Source: Hofstenia miamia | Taxonomy: Eukaryota; Xenacoelomorpha; Acoela; Hofsteniidae | Length of the DNA: 64,000 nucleotides | NCBI GenBank assembly: GCA_900660155.1 | Contig: CABFPE010001174.1 | Location: forward strand, 1 to 64,000 | Direction of reading: 5' to 3' | In this document: positions 1 through 10,607 of the stretch, in pieces | Position numbering within the stretch: the stretch's first letter is position 1 | Layout: every line of letters starts with the position of its first letter | The notes under the pieces: generated by a model | The model's database searches: none | Told to the model about the DNA's origin: nothing | What the model saw: the letters and a program-made list of their open reading frames with translations, nothing else | Program-made: the position numbers and the translations under genes

Positions 1-1
1 A

Positions 2-1568
2 TCGTCATCCTACCCAAGAAACTTGGAAGCCACACAAACCCCAGAGTCAACAAGACATGAATCTTCTTCCGAAACAGGAACCCCAAAAATAATGGAAATT
101 CTGAGAAAAAACAATGAAACAGAAACACTACTACGAGAGGAAATCGGTCTGTTAATGAAAAGAATAGAGGATATTGAGTTAGCAAGCATGGAAACAATCA
201 GGAATATCCAGATCGACATGGACACCAGATTAATCGAACAAAGCGAAGTGTTCCAAAGTGAAATCAAGTCACTGACAAAACAGCTAACAGAATTGAATAG
301 CAGATTCCTTGAACAAAACCAACTCTTGCAAGACAAAAACAAGATGTTAGAAAGGACGAATCGGCAGCTAATACAGGATAATGATATACAGGCTGCGGAG
401 ATACTACAACTCAAAGGTCAAATAACTCGACTTGAGGCAGATAAGGATGAAAAATCGGCACATGCACAGAACGAGCTGATGGAAATACAAAATAGGCGAT
501 TGGTCGAAGAAAAAGACTTGAGACAGGAAGAGATAGCCCAATTAAAAGACAGGGTGAGGTTACTACAGCTCAACAAAGACGAACAGGAAAACATGCAATC
601 CCATAACTTCCAATTCGTAAGCAGAAGCCATAACTGCGCAGCTATGGAAAGAGGAAGCAACGACAAGAAATATGAAACCGAAATATAATAATTCAATATT
701 GAACCAGGAGGTGGGAAACGACATGATTCCCTGCAAGGCCACATTACCGAAATTCAACAGAAGGGTGGATGGCTATAATCCAACTTTCGGAGAGTGGCTC
801 CAGATGTTCGAACTGACGATGGCGGAGAGAAAGGTGAGCCAACACTCGGCAGCGGCAAGATTTCCTTTATACCTGACAGGAGCAGCAGCGCAGCACTATC
901 TGCTACTAGATCCTGAAACGAAAACAGATTATAAATTATTAGTCGGTGATTTTATAGAATATTACGGAAACGAAAGTTTCAAGAATCAATATCGGATAAT
1001 CTTAAACGGAACGAAGATGAAAAAAACAGACGATATCCGAAATTATATACAACAAGTCGAAAGATTAGTGACACTCAGTTCAAGGGAGAATCAATACTCC
1101 AAGTACGACCTTTTTTCGCACATCTGCAAGGGGATGCCCGATAACATAAGAGCACAGTTCGAGATCAAGTGCGACGTAGACGACAAATTGGAAAGAATGA
1201 TTAGGAAGGCAGTGGATATACAAGCGACAATCGAAAACAACGCAAGGATAAACGAGAAGGCAGCCTGGCACAGAGAAGCGCCGAGCTGGAGGAACAACCT
1301 CAAGCCAAAAAATACGACTAAAACATACGAAGCCGACAAACAAGATAAGACCATAAAAATAAAGACCAGAGACGGAAAAACGAAGAAGGTCCGTGAGAAA
1401 GACATCAAATGTTACAACTGCGGAAAAAAGGGGCACAGGAAAGATGAGTGCCACAAGCAGATAAACATGATCGGAGAAGAACAGGGGTACTTCGAAGAGG
1501 AAGATCTGATAGAATCGGAAGGAGAAATAAATGAAGAACCCCAAACGGAAGAGGAATCGGAAAACTAA
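2..1568 (+). pseudogene. gag: gag region of copy A (coiled coil, capsid-like, CCHC)
   Basis: Structural polyprotein of a Ty3/Gypsy element; Gag binds and packages the element RNA. The reading frame is open to the window edge, so the N-terminus is not in view. The first 200 or so residues are charged, rich in Q, E, K and L, and look like a long coiled coil. A capsid-like part follows, with a PKFNRRVDGYNPTFGEWLQMF stretch in two halves around position 750-810. A zinc knuckle of the form C-x2-C-x4-H-x4-C (CYNCGKKGHRKDEC) lies at about 1410-1451. The tail is very acidic. The region is fossil, with about one break. It ends at a TAA that sits on a possible -1 frameshift site leading into pol. Confidence 0.85.
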
Positions 1569-1592
1569 GTGGAGCGCCGACTCCTGAAAACC
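1559..1592 (+). promoter_or_regulatory. possible gag-pol -1 frameshift site and hairpin, copy A
   Basis: The gag stop TAA (1566-1568) is preceded by GGAAAAC. Pol continues in the -1 frame (CTA AGT GGA GCG), and a short hairpin GGAG-CGCCGA-CTCC follows after about five bases. The heptamer is not a perfect X XXY YYZ, but the hairpin and frame relation are the same as in the minus-strand array, where the heptamer is canonical. Frameshifting at the gag-pol border is known for Gypsy elements; its use here is inferred. Confidence 0.5.
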
Positions 1593-1603
1593 GCGCAGCA
1601 GTA

Positions 1604-4600
1604 ATGATCATGGCGAATATGGACACAGTAAACACAATGACAATATCAGTTAACGGGATTATGATAAAAGCGACTATTGATACGGGAGCGGCAACTTCGA
1701 TAATCACAGATGACTGCGCAACTAAGTTAGGATTTCTCAGAGAAGACCTCACCAAGTGTAACAAGAGGCTTATCAATGCATCTGGCGAATATATCGATAC
1801 TAAAGGAGTATTGGAAGCGGTGCAGTTAAGAGTGGCCAACACCACGTTTGAGCAATCACTAGTGGTAGTAGACACACATAACAACATGCTACCATACGAG
1901 ATCATTCTGGGAGATGACTTCCTTGTTAAAAACAAATGTGTTATCAACTACGCAGACAGAACGATAAAAGTCAAAGAGGAAGAAATCGAGATTGAAGAAG
2001 AACAGGGCGGAGAGAGAAAGATAACGTTTGAACTACAGGAAGACATACATCTGCAACCGCACCAATGGAGAATGTACGAGATCGAAACGGAGGAGGCGAT
2101 CACAGCCGACGTGATGATTTATGAAAATAAAGGAATAAACACTAAAAGAGTGTCAATGCCGTCAAGCATATGCGCAGTGAAAAACGGAAAAGGCAAGATC
2201 CCAATTCTTAACCCAACAAATCGAAACGTAAATTTAAGGAAGTCGCACGTAAGGATATTCGGGAAACATGTAAAATCGAACATCAGAGTAATTTGGAAGG
2301 CATTGGAAGACGAAGATGGAGCCGACGACTTGTATGGTCGATTCAAGGACTTACAAGTGGAAGCGCAAAGTACTCCACATGGCCGACTCGAGGGCGAGTG
2401 GACGAACACCATCCAAGTCGCGAGTACTCCCAAAGGCCGACTCAAGGGCGCTGGGACGAAAGCAACCGACGACGAGTATAAGATCCCGGACATCGAAAAC
2501 GAAAATTACCAACACCTGAGCGAAGAGGAGATGCAACTGTTAAGGAAGATGCTAAGACGACACAAACGGATATTCAACTACGGAGAAATAAGTGTAGGGC
2601 AAGCGATAGGGGAAAAACACAAGATAGTAACAACCACTGACAAACCAATAAAACTCCCCTGTAGAAGAGTGCCTGAACAGATGAAGGACGAATACAACCG
2701 AATACTGGAAGAATTGATAGACAATAAAATAATACGTCCAAGTGAGAGTCCCTACGCAGCACCAACGGTGTTTGTGAAGCAGGGAGATAAATACCGGCTA
2801 TGCATAGACTTCCGGAAACTGAACGAAGTAACAAAGAAAGAGTCGTATCCCCTGCGAAGGATCGAAGAGATGTTATATGAAGCAAGCAAACAAAAATATT
2901 TCACGACAATAGATCTGTGCAAAGCATATTGGCAGGTAGGAATGGAAGAGAAGGACATTGAAAAGACAGCATTCATAACACCGTATGGAGAATTATACGA
3001 ATGGATCTACATGGCGTTCGGGCTATGCAACGCACCTGCGACGTTTCAGAGATACATAACAAAGGTCCTGAAGAATAAAAAACACAGAATGGAGGATGGC
3101 ATCAATGCATACATAGACGATATAATTGTGACAAGTGATACAATACAAGAACACATTGATAATCACAGATGACTGCGCAACAATCCTAGGAAAAGCGGGA
3201 CTCCTCATAAACTGTAACAAATGCGAAATCCTAAAGGAGAAAATCATCTTCCTAGGAAGAACAATAGAAAAGGGAAGAATATCAATGAAGGACAACGCAA
3301 GAGAAATGATATGGAAGATAGACAAACCGAATAACAAGAAGGACATCCAAAGAATAATGGGTTTTTTCAATTATTACGGCACATTCATTCCCAATATCGC
3401 AGGAAAAACGGCAAAGATGACGAAGCTAATGAGGAAGTCGGTACCATTTGTCTGGACTTGGCAGGAGCAGGAAGAACTAGATAAGATCAAGGAAGAATTA
3501 GCGAAATTGCCATCACTGAATACACCGGATTACGACGAACCATTTATACTAGACTGCGATGCGAGCAAGGTCGCCATAGGTGCAACACTAGGACAAATGA
3601 AAAACGGGAAGGAAGTACCAGTGCAATTCTTTAGCCGCAAATTACGAACAAGCGAAGAGAACTACGGATCAACCAAAGTAGAGATGCTAGCACTAGTGGA
3701 AAGCATCAGGAAATTCAGACACTTCTTGATTGGAAAAGAGTTCCGAGTACGCACCGACAACAGCGGCCTCGCGTGGTTAAAGAAATTCTCAGGAGACAAA
3801 TCAGGCATTGTATCTCGATGGATAGAATATCTAAACGAATTTACATTTACAATAGAACATCGGAAGGGTACCCTACACAGCAATGCAGACTTCTGGACAT
3901 CATTACCAGAATATCAGAGGGACGCAGAAAAAATAGATGGAGAGAAGCAGCAATTTCAGTTCCTACCACATAATCAATACGACGAACTGCCAGAAATCAA
4001 TGTAGATAAGAAGGGCCAGACGGTGTTACCTATTATAATAAAAGAAGAAATCTCTGAGAAGGAAATCATAGAAAAACAACAGGACGATGTGATTCTTAAT
4101 GAGATACTAAGGAAGTTGAAAGAACCCCAGACGACTCTGTCAAAACTAACAGCGAGTTACTTCGAACGTTATAAATGGAAAACAAATCGAAATGGGTTAC
4201 TGTACGTTGAGGGACAAAACAATCGAATCGCAATCCCAGAATACTTTAAAAGAGACCTAATAAGGCGGATACACGAAAAAGGTCACTTAGGCATAATACA
4301 AACGGAGAAAACATTTAACGGACGATTTATTACAACGGCAGTCAGAAAGGTGATTGAAGACATCATCAATAAATGTACCACGTGTCTACTGCACAACAGT
4401 CAACGATTCCCAATACAGAGAGCACCCCTAGAGAAGATAATTGCCACACAACCAAATGAAATAGTCCACATCGACCTGGAACAACTATCGAAAGACAGTG
4501 AAGGATACCAATTCCTATTGGTGATGGTGGATAACTTCACAAAATACGCAAGGATGGTCCCAATGAAGAACACAACCGCAGAAACTACAGCCGAGATAGT

Positions 4601-5681
4601 GATGAAGGAATGGATATTGCGCCTCGGACCAATGGAAACGATCATATCGGATAAAGGACCACAATTTGAGAGCGGTCTATTCCAGGAAATGGTAAAAATG
4701 CTGGAAATAGTGAGCGAGAGAACCACAGCATACCACCCACAGGCGAACGGCGCAGTGGAGAGACTAAACAGAACGCTGATAAAACTAATAAGAGTAACAA
4801 CAACAAGGATCGGTGGAAATAAATGGAGGGAAGTAATCGAAATGATAGAATATTTTTATAATACGTCGGTACACTCGACAACGGGAATCACCCCATTCAA
4901 AGCAATGTTTGGTCGAGAAGCAGCAACACCTTTATCAATGCAATACGCCGATTATAATAAGACTTTGAACAATGATTATGTAAATCAATTACGCAAGCAA
5001 ATCGCAGCAATCCACGAAACGATATGCCACAACACGAAGAAGTCGGCAGTGAGACAGCAGCGAAACTATAATAAAAAAATCTATGGGCACGCGCACAAAG
5101 TAGGCGACAAAGTTTACGCATTTGCACCAATGAAACTAACAGATACGAATCAGGTCCGAAAACTAAAAACAGTTTGGTCTGGACCACACACAATAACGCA
5201 GGAACTGCCTAATAATGAGTACATGCTAGATAACGGTAGATTATTGCACTTTCAAAACTTAAAACGAGCAACGGTAGACATCGAAGAAACGAAGATAGAT
5301 GAAAGTGCTGAGTTCAAACTAAGCCGAATAAACGGCAAAGAGGTTATGTACGATATGTGTGATTTAGATAGCCTACCAGAGGAAGAATTCGAGGAAGAAT
5401 TCACAGCGGACATAAGAGATGAACAATTGGAGAGGAGAGTGCAACCCCAGAGGGCTGCAAGAAATAGAACTATATATAACCCTGAAATATGGGATATAGA
5501 TATAATAACTGCATTTAGGAAATTAGAGAAGGATGCATCAACCTCTCAAGAAGCGGGTGAAGCGCAACAAACCAACCGAAGGAGTCCCGACCACCAACAC
5601 GAGGAGGCGAGTGCGGAGAAGTTCTCAAACCGGATGTCGATTCGAGGGCAGAAGGGACGAGAACAACGAGAGGGTAAATAA
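1604..5681 (+). pseudogene. pol: pol region of copy A (PR, RT, RNase H, IN)
   Basis: Polyprotein for reverse transcription and integration. In order: aspartic protease with DTGA at 1679-1690; a linker with two short R-L-[EK]-G repeats near 2380-2455; RT beginning around LPCRRVPEQ (about 2655) with the catalytic YIDD at 3110-3121; RNase H starting near ILDCDAS (about 3550); integrase with an H-x3-H...C-x2-C zinc finger (about 4270-4385), DDE residues in HIDLEQ, SDKGPQFES and HPQANGAVERLN, and a C-terminal WSGPHTI...LHFQNLKRA stretch like the GPY/F module of Gypsy integrases. There is no ATG at the frame entry, which fits frameshift expression from gag. About one break. The domain order (RNase H before IN) places it in Ty3/Gypsy. 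Confidence 0.9.
2376..2464 (+). repeat. two short repeats coding G-R-L-[EK]-G in the pol linker
   Basis: Two near-copies of a 14-base motif (GGCCGACTC[GA]AGGGCG) occur about 50 bases apart, each after AGTACTCC. They code G-R-L-E-G and G-R-L-K-G between protease and RT. The same motif recurs in the N-terminal part of ORF3 of this element. Confidence 0.7.
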
Positions 5682-8600
5682 ACGACGTAGAGTTAAGAGG
5701 CGTCTCAGTAGTACTCAAGGCCGATTCGAGGGCAGAGATACGAATGAACGATTGGCCTCTTCTCAGCTTAACTTTCCTTCCGGGGGATCAGTTCGCCGAT
5801 TCAAGGGCGATGACACAACCGGAGTTCCAGAGGAAGGTGTGAGTGGTGGAAGAACCGAGGAGATTCGGAAGCGATTCAAGGCTGAAGGTATCTCCACCGG
5901 AACCACGGCTGGACAAGTATCGCGGGTCGTAACTGATCGTCGATTCAAGGGCGATTCAGTTGACACCAGCGGTACAAGCTCACAACCTATGGAATGTGAG
6001 CCGAGCACCAGCAGATTGCCTTTACGGATGAGGCAAATAGAAATCTCCTCGGAGACAACATCAGAGCGGACAATAAGATCTAAGGAGCGCGAGAAACGAA
6101 TGTCAAAAATCGACGGAGAAACGTTGCACCCCTATTTTATGGCAACCACAAAAATGCGGCATAATGCGTTCGAGAAACTGTCTCCAGAAACAAAAACATT
6201 AATTAGAAAAACGGCCAAAATGGAAGGGAGCATACTGCCAATTTTGCTAGACGCGGACAATCGCCCAAAAGTTAATGTGTTGATCAGCTACCCCCAGGAA
6301 CTAAATGAAACCATCGATAGGCCGTATATGCGGAGCACAACGCACATGACGTTCAATGAAAATTTTACATTAGAGACAGTGCAAGCGCTCATGGCTTATA
6401 AAGAAAACATAGCAAGAATCCCAGAGATAAATCTGGACGAGGAAAATTTAACAATCATACACGTGCTGAGAGAAAAAGAGTACAACAAAAACTTACAGAA
6501 ACAAATCGATCAAACAGTCCGGATGGCAAAGGTACAGCGAACAAGAATAGTTGTTATAGCAATGAAGGAAAACCTTGAAGAATTACCAAGCTTTCTAAAA
6601 GACATGGTACTAACAGCGGAAGGTTTCTTCCCATGGCAGAAGAAGGAATTCACAATATCTGAAATAATTCGTTTCGACCTACAAATTGATTATTGGGCAA
6701 GTATATATGGTATAATGATAGACCACAGTATAGCCATAGATCTTTTCCAACAGACAAAAACAGCGGAAATGCTAAAACTGAATGAAGGTCTGGAGAAAGC
6801 CATGACACTGTTTATCAAATGTAGCATGACACAACGCCAAGAACACTTAGAAGAAATTAAGAAAGTATGGGCAAACATGAAATTACAAAAGAAAATAGAT
6901 GAGGCATGGCCCGAAATAAAAATAGAGGCACCAGCACGTAAATATCATAAAACAGTAGAGATGGTACTGGCAGAGATCAACAGAGCTTACGAACTGAATA
7001 CGAAGAAAGACTTCCGAAATCTGATACTAGAAGAAAAGAACGCGCCGGAGATCAGATACAGAACGTCCGCATGGCTGTTAGCAATATGGCTCACAGAAGA
7101 CAAGGACCTCAAGTTACCCGTAACAAGAAGCCAAAGGGTGAAACTGACAAAAGCTAAAAAGTTTGAAATCGCGTTATCACCGATAAACACACAAACAAAG
7201 AACTGGCTATTAAAAGGACACATTGAAAAAGCTGAATCGCCTAACAAAAGCGAAAAACCAATGCAAACGATGGAGAAGATCATAAGCAGGCTGATAACGA
7301 AACACCACCCAACGGGAAGGATATCAATTGTAGAGCTGGCAAACATCACGGGAATATGCCCAAGCGAAATACAAATCTTCGAAGAGCCGATGCGAAAATA
7401 CATGTGGGGTGCAACCTCGGAAACACGATTAAAACAACTCCCTAATCAACCTTGGATAACAACAAGAAAAATAATCAAACGTAAATTAAGTGACACAAAG
7501 GAGATAACACAACTAATCAAAGATAAAAACGTACAACGAGCGATAGATGAAGATATGAGACGTTACGTAAAAGATAGTCCAAGATGCACGTTCACAAAAA
7601 TAATTAAGAGAGCCGAGATGCTGAAGAAAGGAGGCATAACGACACCAGTCGAGATATGCGAAATGGCGACAAAGTCACAGCAAGAGATTATTAGGGAAGA
7701 GCAACTTCTAACCTCAACGCAACTACTGCTATCCCCACAAACGCAGACAGTAATCGATCGGATAAATATTGAAAAGTGGGGTGATACAAGTCAGGATAGT
7801 ACGATAGAATGGATTGACACCGATGACGAAAGATTCTTAGTAGAGATAAAAGTCACGAAAGAAAGAAGAGAAATAACAGAACGGAACTATCAAAGAATAC
7901 GAGAACAACAAACGGTTGCAACGATGAAGCTCATGTTTACAGAAGCATTCACACGCACGGAGTTAGAAGAATTACTGAAACCTTTTAATCAAATCGCACT
8001 GGACGTCGAATGCATAACATCAAGAATCGAAATACATGAACGCATAAGATTGAAACTTAGCAAAAGGGGACTAACGCAATCATTTTGGGAGACAATCCCA
8101 GAAGCGAAAATGAACTACCCCGCCACTATCGGTTTGGCGACAGCGTCAAACACAACTGGTACATATGAAGAAATAGAGCGATTAGTCGATACGAAAATCC
8201 TATTGTGCACGCCGCCTAAAACAATATCTATACCCATGGTACTACCAAGATGGCGATTACCGAAAGAGGTCCGGCCAGCAAAAACTTATCTGCATGAATA
8301 CAAATCTTATGTAAATTCTCGCAGCAAAGCAATAGAAATGATAAAACGAGAGGATTACAAGAAGACAAAGAAAATATTATTAGACAACGATAACAAAGAG
8401 CGCGTCTACATTGAGGGAAACATAACCCCAGATCAACTTTATACGGAAGGGGAAGCGATACATAGTCAACTCCAAGAGCTGAGGAGAGAGATCGAACTGC
8501 GACAACCGCGAGCAGTCATATTGTTTTCAGGAGTAAATGATATTGTATGGACTGATTTATGGGAGCAGAACTATCGTTACTACGACGTAACAAAACGTGT

Positions 8601-9102
8601 GGAAATCGTGACCATGATGCGGATTGGAAAGAACGATCCGGGCGACATTTCGGAACAGGAAGTAATAGAAAATATTAGCTTTTTCTACAAGGACGTGGCA
8701 AACACGCGCAGCCTACGAAAAGTTTTCACATTCTTCTACCCGAATACGCAGATGCGAGCAGATCTAGCACACACGTGTAAGGCAGACGCCCAGATGACAC
8801 TTTTAATAGCATTAAAAGGCATCAGTTTATATAAGAAATATTTTGAAATTTTCTCTCAGAAAATGAATGAGTTGCGACAACTTACACCAATAGCGGAGAA
8901 CATCAGAGAGTCGAGGTTCTTAAAGTACGCAAACACTGTCACAACAGAACGCGAGGCAGTATTAAAATTGTCTAAGCAAGCAGAGTATGCCATGATAACC
9001 TGGGAAGAAGCCGAGGCGGAATCACTTATAAGAGGAGCGGATACTCTCGTGCATGGGGAGCGACCTGTGCTGTCCATAACGCAAGCTGAGGAGGGCGTGT
9101 AG
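5533..9102 (+). CDS. ORF3 of copy A, 1189 aa, unknown function
   Basis: A single open frame of 1189 codons starts at an ATG inside the last 150 bases of pol, in a different frame, and stops five bases inside the 3' LTR. I do not recognise a family. Visible parts: a basic N-terminus with RRRVRR runs (nuclear-localisation or nucleic-acid-binding style); six to seven copies of R-F-[KE]-G within residues 30-145; from about residue 199 (HPYF...) a long, mostly helical, charged region; a conserved IPMVLPRWRLP block near residue 900; and LFSGVNDIVW at about residues 997-1006, which recalls the GxND motif of SGNH hydrolases but without a clear GDS. No signal peptide or transmembrane segment is seen, so it is not a typical Env. 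The diverged array elements carry a homologue, which implies a kept function. It might come from reinitiation, +1 frameshift or a spliced RNA. Confidence 0.8.
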   Translation: MHQPLKKRVKRNKPTEGVPTTNTRRRVRRSSQTGCRFEGRRDENNERVNKRRRVKRRLSSTQGRFEGRDTNERLASSQLNFPSGGSVRRFKGDDTTGVPEEGVSGGRTEEIRKRFKAEGISTGTTAGQVSRVVTDRRFKGDSVDTSGTSSQPMECEPSTSRLPLRMRQIEISSETTSERTIRSKEREKRMSKIDGETLHPYFMATTKMRHNAFEKLSPETKTLIRKTAKMEGSILPILLDADNRPKVNVLISYPQELNETIDRPYMRSTTHMTFNENFTLETVQALMAYKENIARIPEINLDEENLTIIHVLREKEYNKNLQKQIDQTVRMAKVQRTRIVVIAMKENLEELPSFLKDMVLTAEGFFPWQKKEFTISEIIRFDLQIDYWASIYGIMIDHSIAIDLFQQTKTAEMLKLNEGLEKAMTLFIKCSMTQRQEHLEEIKKVWANMKLQKKIDEAWPEIKIEAPARKYHKTVEMVLAEINRAYELNTKKDFRNLILEEKNAPEIRYRTSAWLLAIWLTEDKDLKLPVTRSQRVKLTKAKKFEIALSPINTQTKNWLLKGHIEKAESPNKSEKPMQTMEKIISRLITKHHPTGRISIVELANITGICPSEIQIFEEPMRKYMWGATSETRLKQLPNQPWITTRKIIKRKLSDTKEITQLIKDKNVQRAIDEDMRRYVKDSPRCTFTKIIKRAEMLKKGGITTPVEICEMATKSQQEIIREEQLLTSTQLLLSPQTQTVIDRINIEKWGDTSQDSTIEWIDTDDERFLVEIKVTKERREITERNYQRIREQQTVATMKLMFTEAFTRTELEELLKPFNQIALDVECITSRIEIHERIRLKLSKRGLTQSFWETIPEAKMNYPATIGLATASNTTGTYEEIERLVDTKILLCTPPKTISIPMVLPRWRLPKEVRPAKTYLHEYKSYVNSRSKAIEMIKREDYKKTKKILLDNDNKERVYIEGNITPDQLYTEGEAIHSQLQELRREIELRQPRAVILFSGVNDIVWTDLWEQNYRYYDVTKRVEIVTMMRIGKNDPGDISEQEVIENISFFYKDVANTRSLRKVFTFFYPNTQMRADLAHTCKADAQMTLLIALKGISLYKKYFEIFSQKMNELRQLTPIAENIRESRFLKYANTVTTEREAVLKLSKQAEYAMITWEEAEAESLIRGADTLVHGERPVLSITQAEEGV
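5625..5970 (+). repeat. tandem degenerate R-F-[KE]-G coding repeats in ORF3
   Basis: The motif CGATTC[AG]AGGGC recurs about every 40-90 bases at about 5630, 5720, 5800, 5870 (weaker) and 5940, each time in the ORF3 frame, coding R-F-[EK]-G or a near match. Spacing is irregular and the sequence between is Ser/Thr/Gly/Glu-rich, as in a disordered linker with short docking motifs. Confidence 0.7.
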
Positions 9103-10245
9103 CATCATCCAAAAAAGGCAACTAAAGCTGAATAACGTCGAATGATTATTAATTGAAATTAATTGTAAATATTTAGTTAAATGAACTTTAGTTATTTTTG
9201 TAAAATGCAACAAAGATTTAATATTGGTCAAAATAAGAAACTTGTTAGCCGATCAAGAGATAATTGACAAATTAAATTGTGCAAACTAAAGCTTACGTAT
9301 GAACAGCCATATTGGCAGACGAATCATTTGAATTTTAAAATCGGCAGGTACTTTTTGTAGAAATTTTATAAATAGCTTTGATTGAACCATTATTTTGATG
9401 AACAATAAATTCTTCGGAGTTTATTTAACTTTCAATTCTACTTTATCTGGTTTGATTATTTAGTTAAATGTACAGCTAGGCGAGTTGTGTTTAGTAGTGG
9501 CTGGAGTCCATCACGGGATCGATTCTCAGGGTCCTTGTGCCAGTCACGAAACCGCACTTAAGTTACGGTTAGGAGTTTTTCGATTCTCGCCTAGTCTGAC
9601 CATCGATCATTACATGTAATAAATAATCAATGCTTGAAACGACTGGAAGGTCGACACCTAGGGATATTTATATATTATTAAATGTAGGAGACTCGACGAT
9701 AATTGACCTGATAAATGACTTTGCATGTAATACTAATAAATGTAGGTGTAAGAAACTGCAGTACAGTTATTTAAATAATTAAGCCGATACTTTTATTGAT
9801 AATGGCTAACTTTATTATCATTATGCAGTTAGTGTCAACGCCCGGTTGCTTTATTAAATCAAAACAACAAACACTCTACAAACATTGAGTTTAAGTCAGT
9901 TACAACTTTACTTGAGTGCACGCACTAAGCTACCGTAGGGTACACATAACTAATCCCAGTTGAGCTGAGGTGGTGTCGTGGACTCAACCATCGTTGTGGG
10001 AGAAGAGGAGCTGTGTTGTGGAGATCGGCTTCGGGCAGTGGCCCACAGAAGAACTAAAGAGGAACCATCTTACCAAGCCGTCACCTAAACAGTGATAGTT
10101 AATACTTTATTTGATTAACCTAACTAGTTAATAATAAAGGATAGTTTGATAGTTCAACAATTGGGTAACACCTCACCCGCGAATTACTTGGCACTCATTA
10201 GTAGTAATAAGACACGGCGTAATAAGCTAGGTGGAGGATGTTACA
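9098..10245 (+). repeat. 3' LTR of copy A (1148 bp)
   Basis: Starts TGTAGC right after a G-rich stretch (GAGGAGGGCG, the likely polypurine tract) and ends GTTACA. The start aligns with the LTR start of the array elements, which also follow a GGAGGGGGAG tract. A TATA-like TTTATAAATA lies at 9365-9374, and AATAAA occurs at 9404-9409 and 10133-10138. Several blocks (AGCCATATTGGCAGAC, the ACTTTTT box and a TTTAGTAGTGG block near 9490) recur in reverse orientation in the decayed LTRs at 12000-16145. No long ORF is present, unlike the array LTRs. Confidence 0.85.
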
Positions 10246-10287
10246 ACAGTATTTTTGTGAGTCAGCACTCTAGTTAGTTTTCTGTCT

Positions 10288-10595
10288 ATGATGAAAAATG
10301 ATCCTGCAACGTTTGGTATGGTGACAACATCGAACATGGATGGATCGTATGACAACATTGAGAAACAGACGTTAACTACATTGTTAAAATGCACACCACC
10401 TCCGACGATTTCTGTACCAATGCTACTACCTACATGGCGGTTGAAGAAGAAAAAACCAGTGAAAGCCTTTTGGCATGAAGAAAACACATACGTAAATAAG
10501 CTAGAAGATGCCGAAAGAATTGTGAGAGATGAAAGATACAAGAAATCAAAAGAAATCTTAACTACAAACGACAATAAAGAGAGAGTATTTCTCAT
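10288..10595 (+). pseudogene. ORF3 fragment, plus strand
   Basis: About 100 codons match the conserved central-to-C-terminal ORF3 block (NDPATFGM..., IPMLLPTWRLK..., WHEENTYVN, KSKEIL, NDNKERV). It is closer to the array ORF3 than to copy A. It has no LTR or partner gene next to it, so it is an isolated scrap of an older element lying just after the copy A LTR. Confidence 0.85.
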
Positions 10596-10607
10596 AAGTA
10601 CTGTAAT

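Larger units (their letters stand above)
1..10245 (+). mobile_element. Ty3/Gypsy-type LTR retrotransposon, copy A (5' end outside window)
   Basis: Seen: gag, pol and a third ORF in order on the plus strand, followed by a polypurine-like stretch and an LTR that starts TGTAGC and ends GTTACA. The 5' LTR and leader lie before the window. Pol carries protease, RT, RNase H and integrase in Gypsy order. The proteins are clearly homologous to those of the minus-strand array but well diverged, so this is a separate lineage of the same family. It is broken by about two changes in gag-pol, while ORF3 is open throughout. Age: moderate. It cannot be dated because only one LTR is visible. Confidence 0.9.

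Noticed and set aside
5533-9102. Third ORF as an envelope gene
   Set aside because: No signal peptide, no transmembrane anchor, no cysteine-rich ectodomain or furin-like site in an Env setting.
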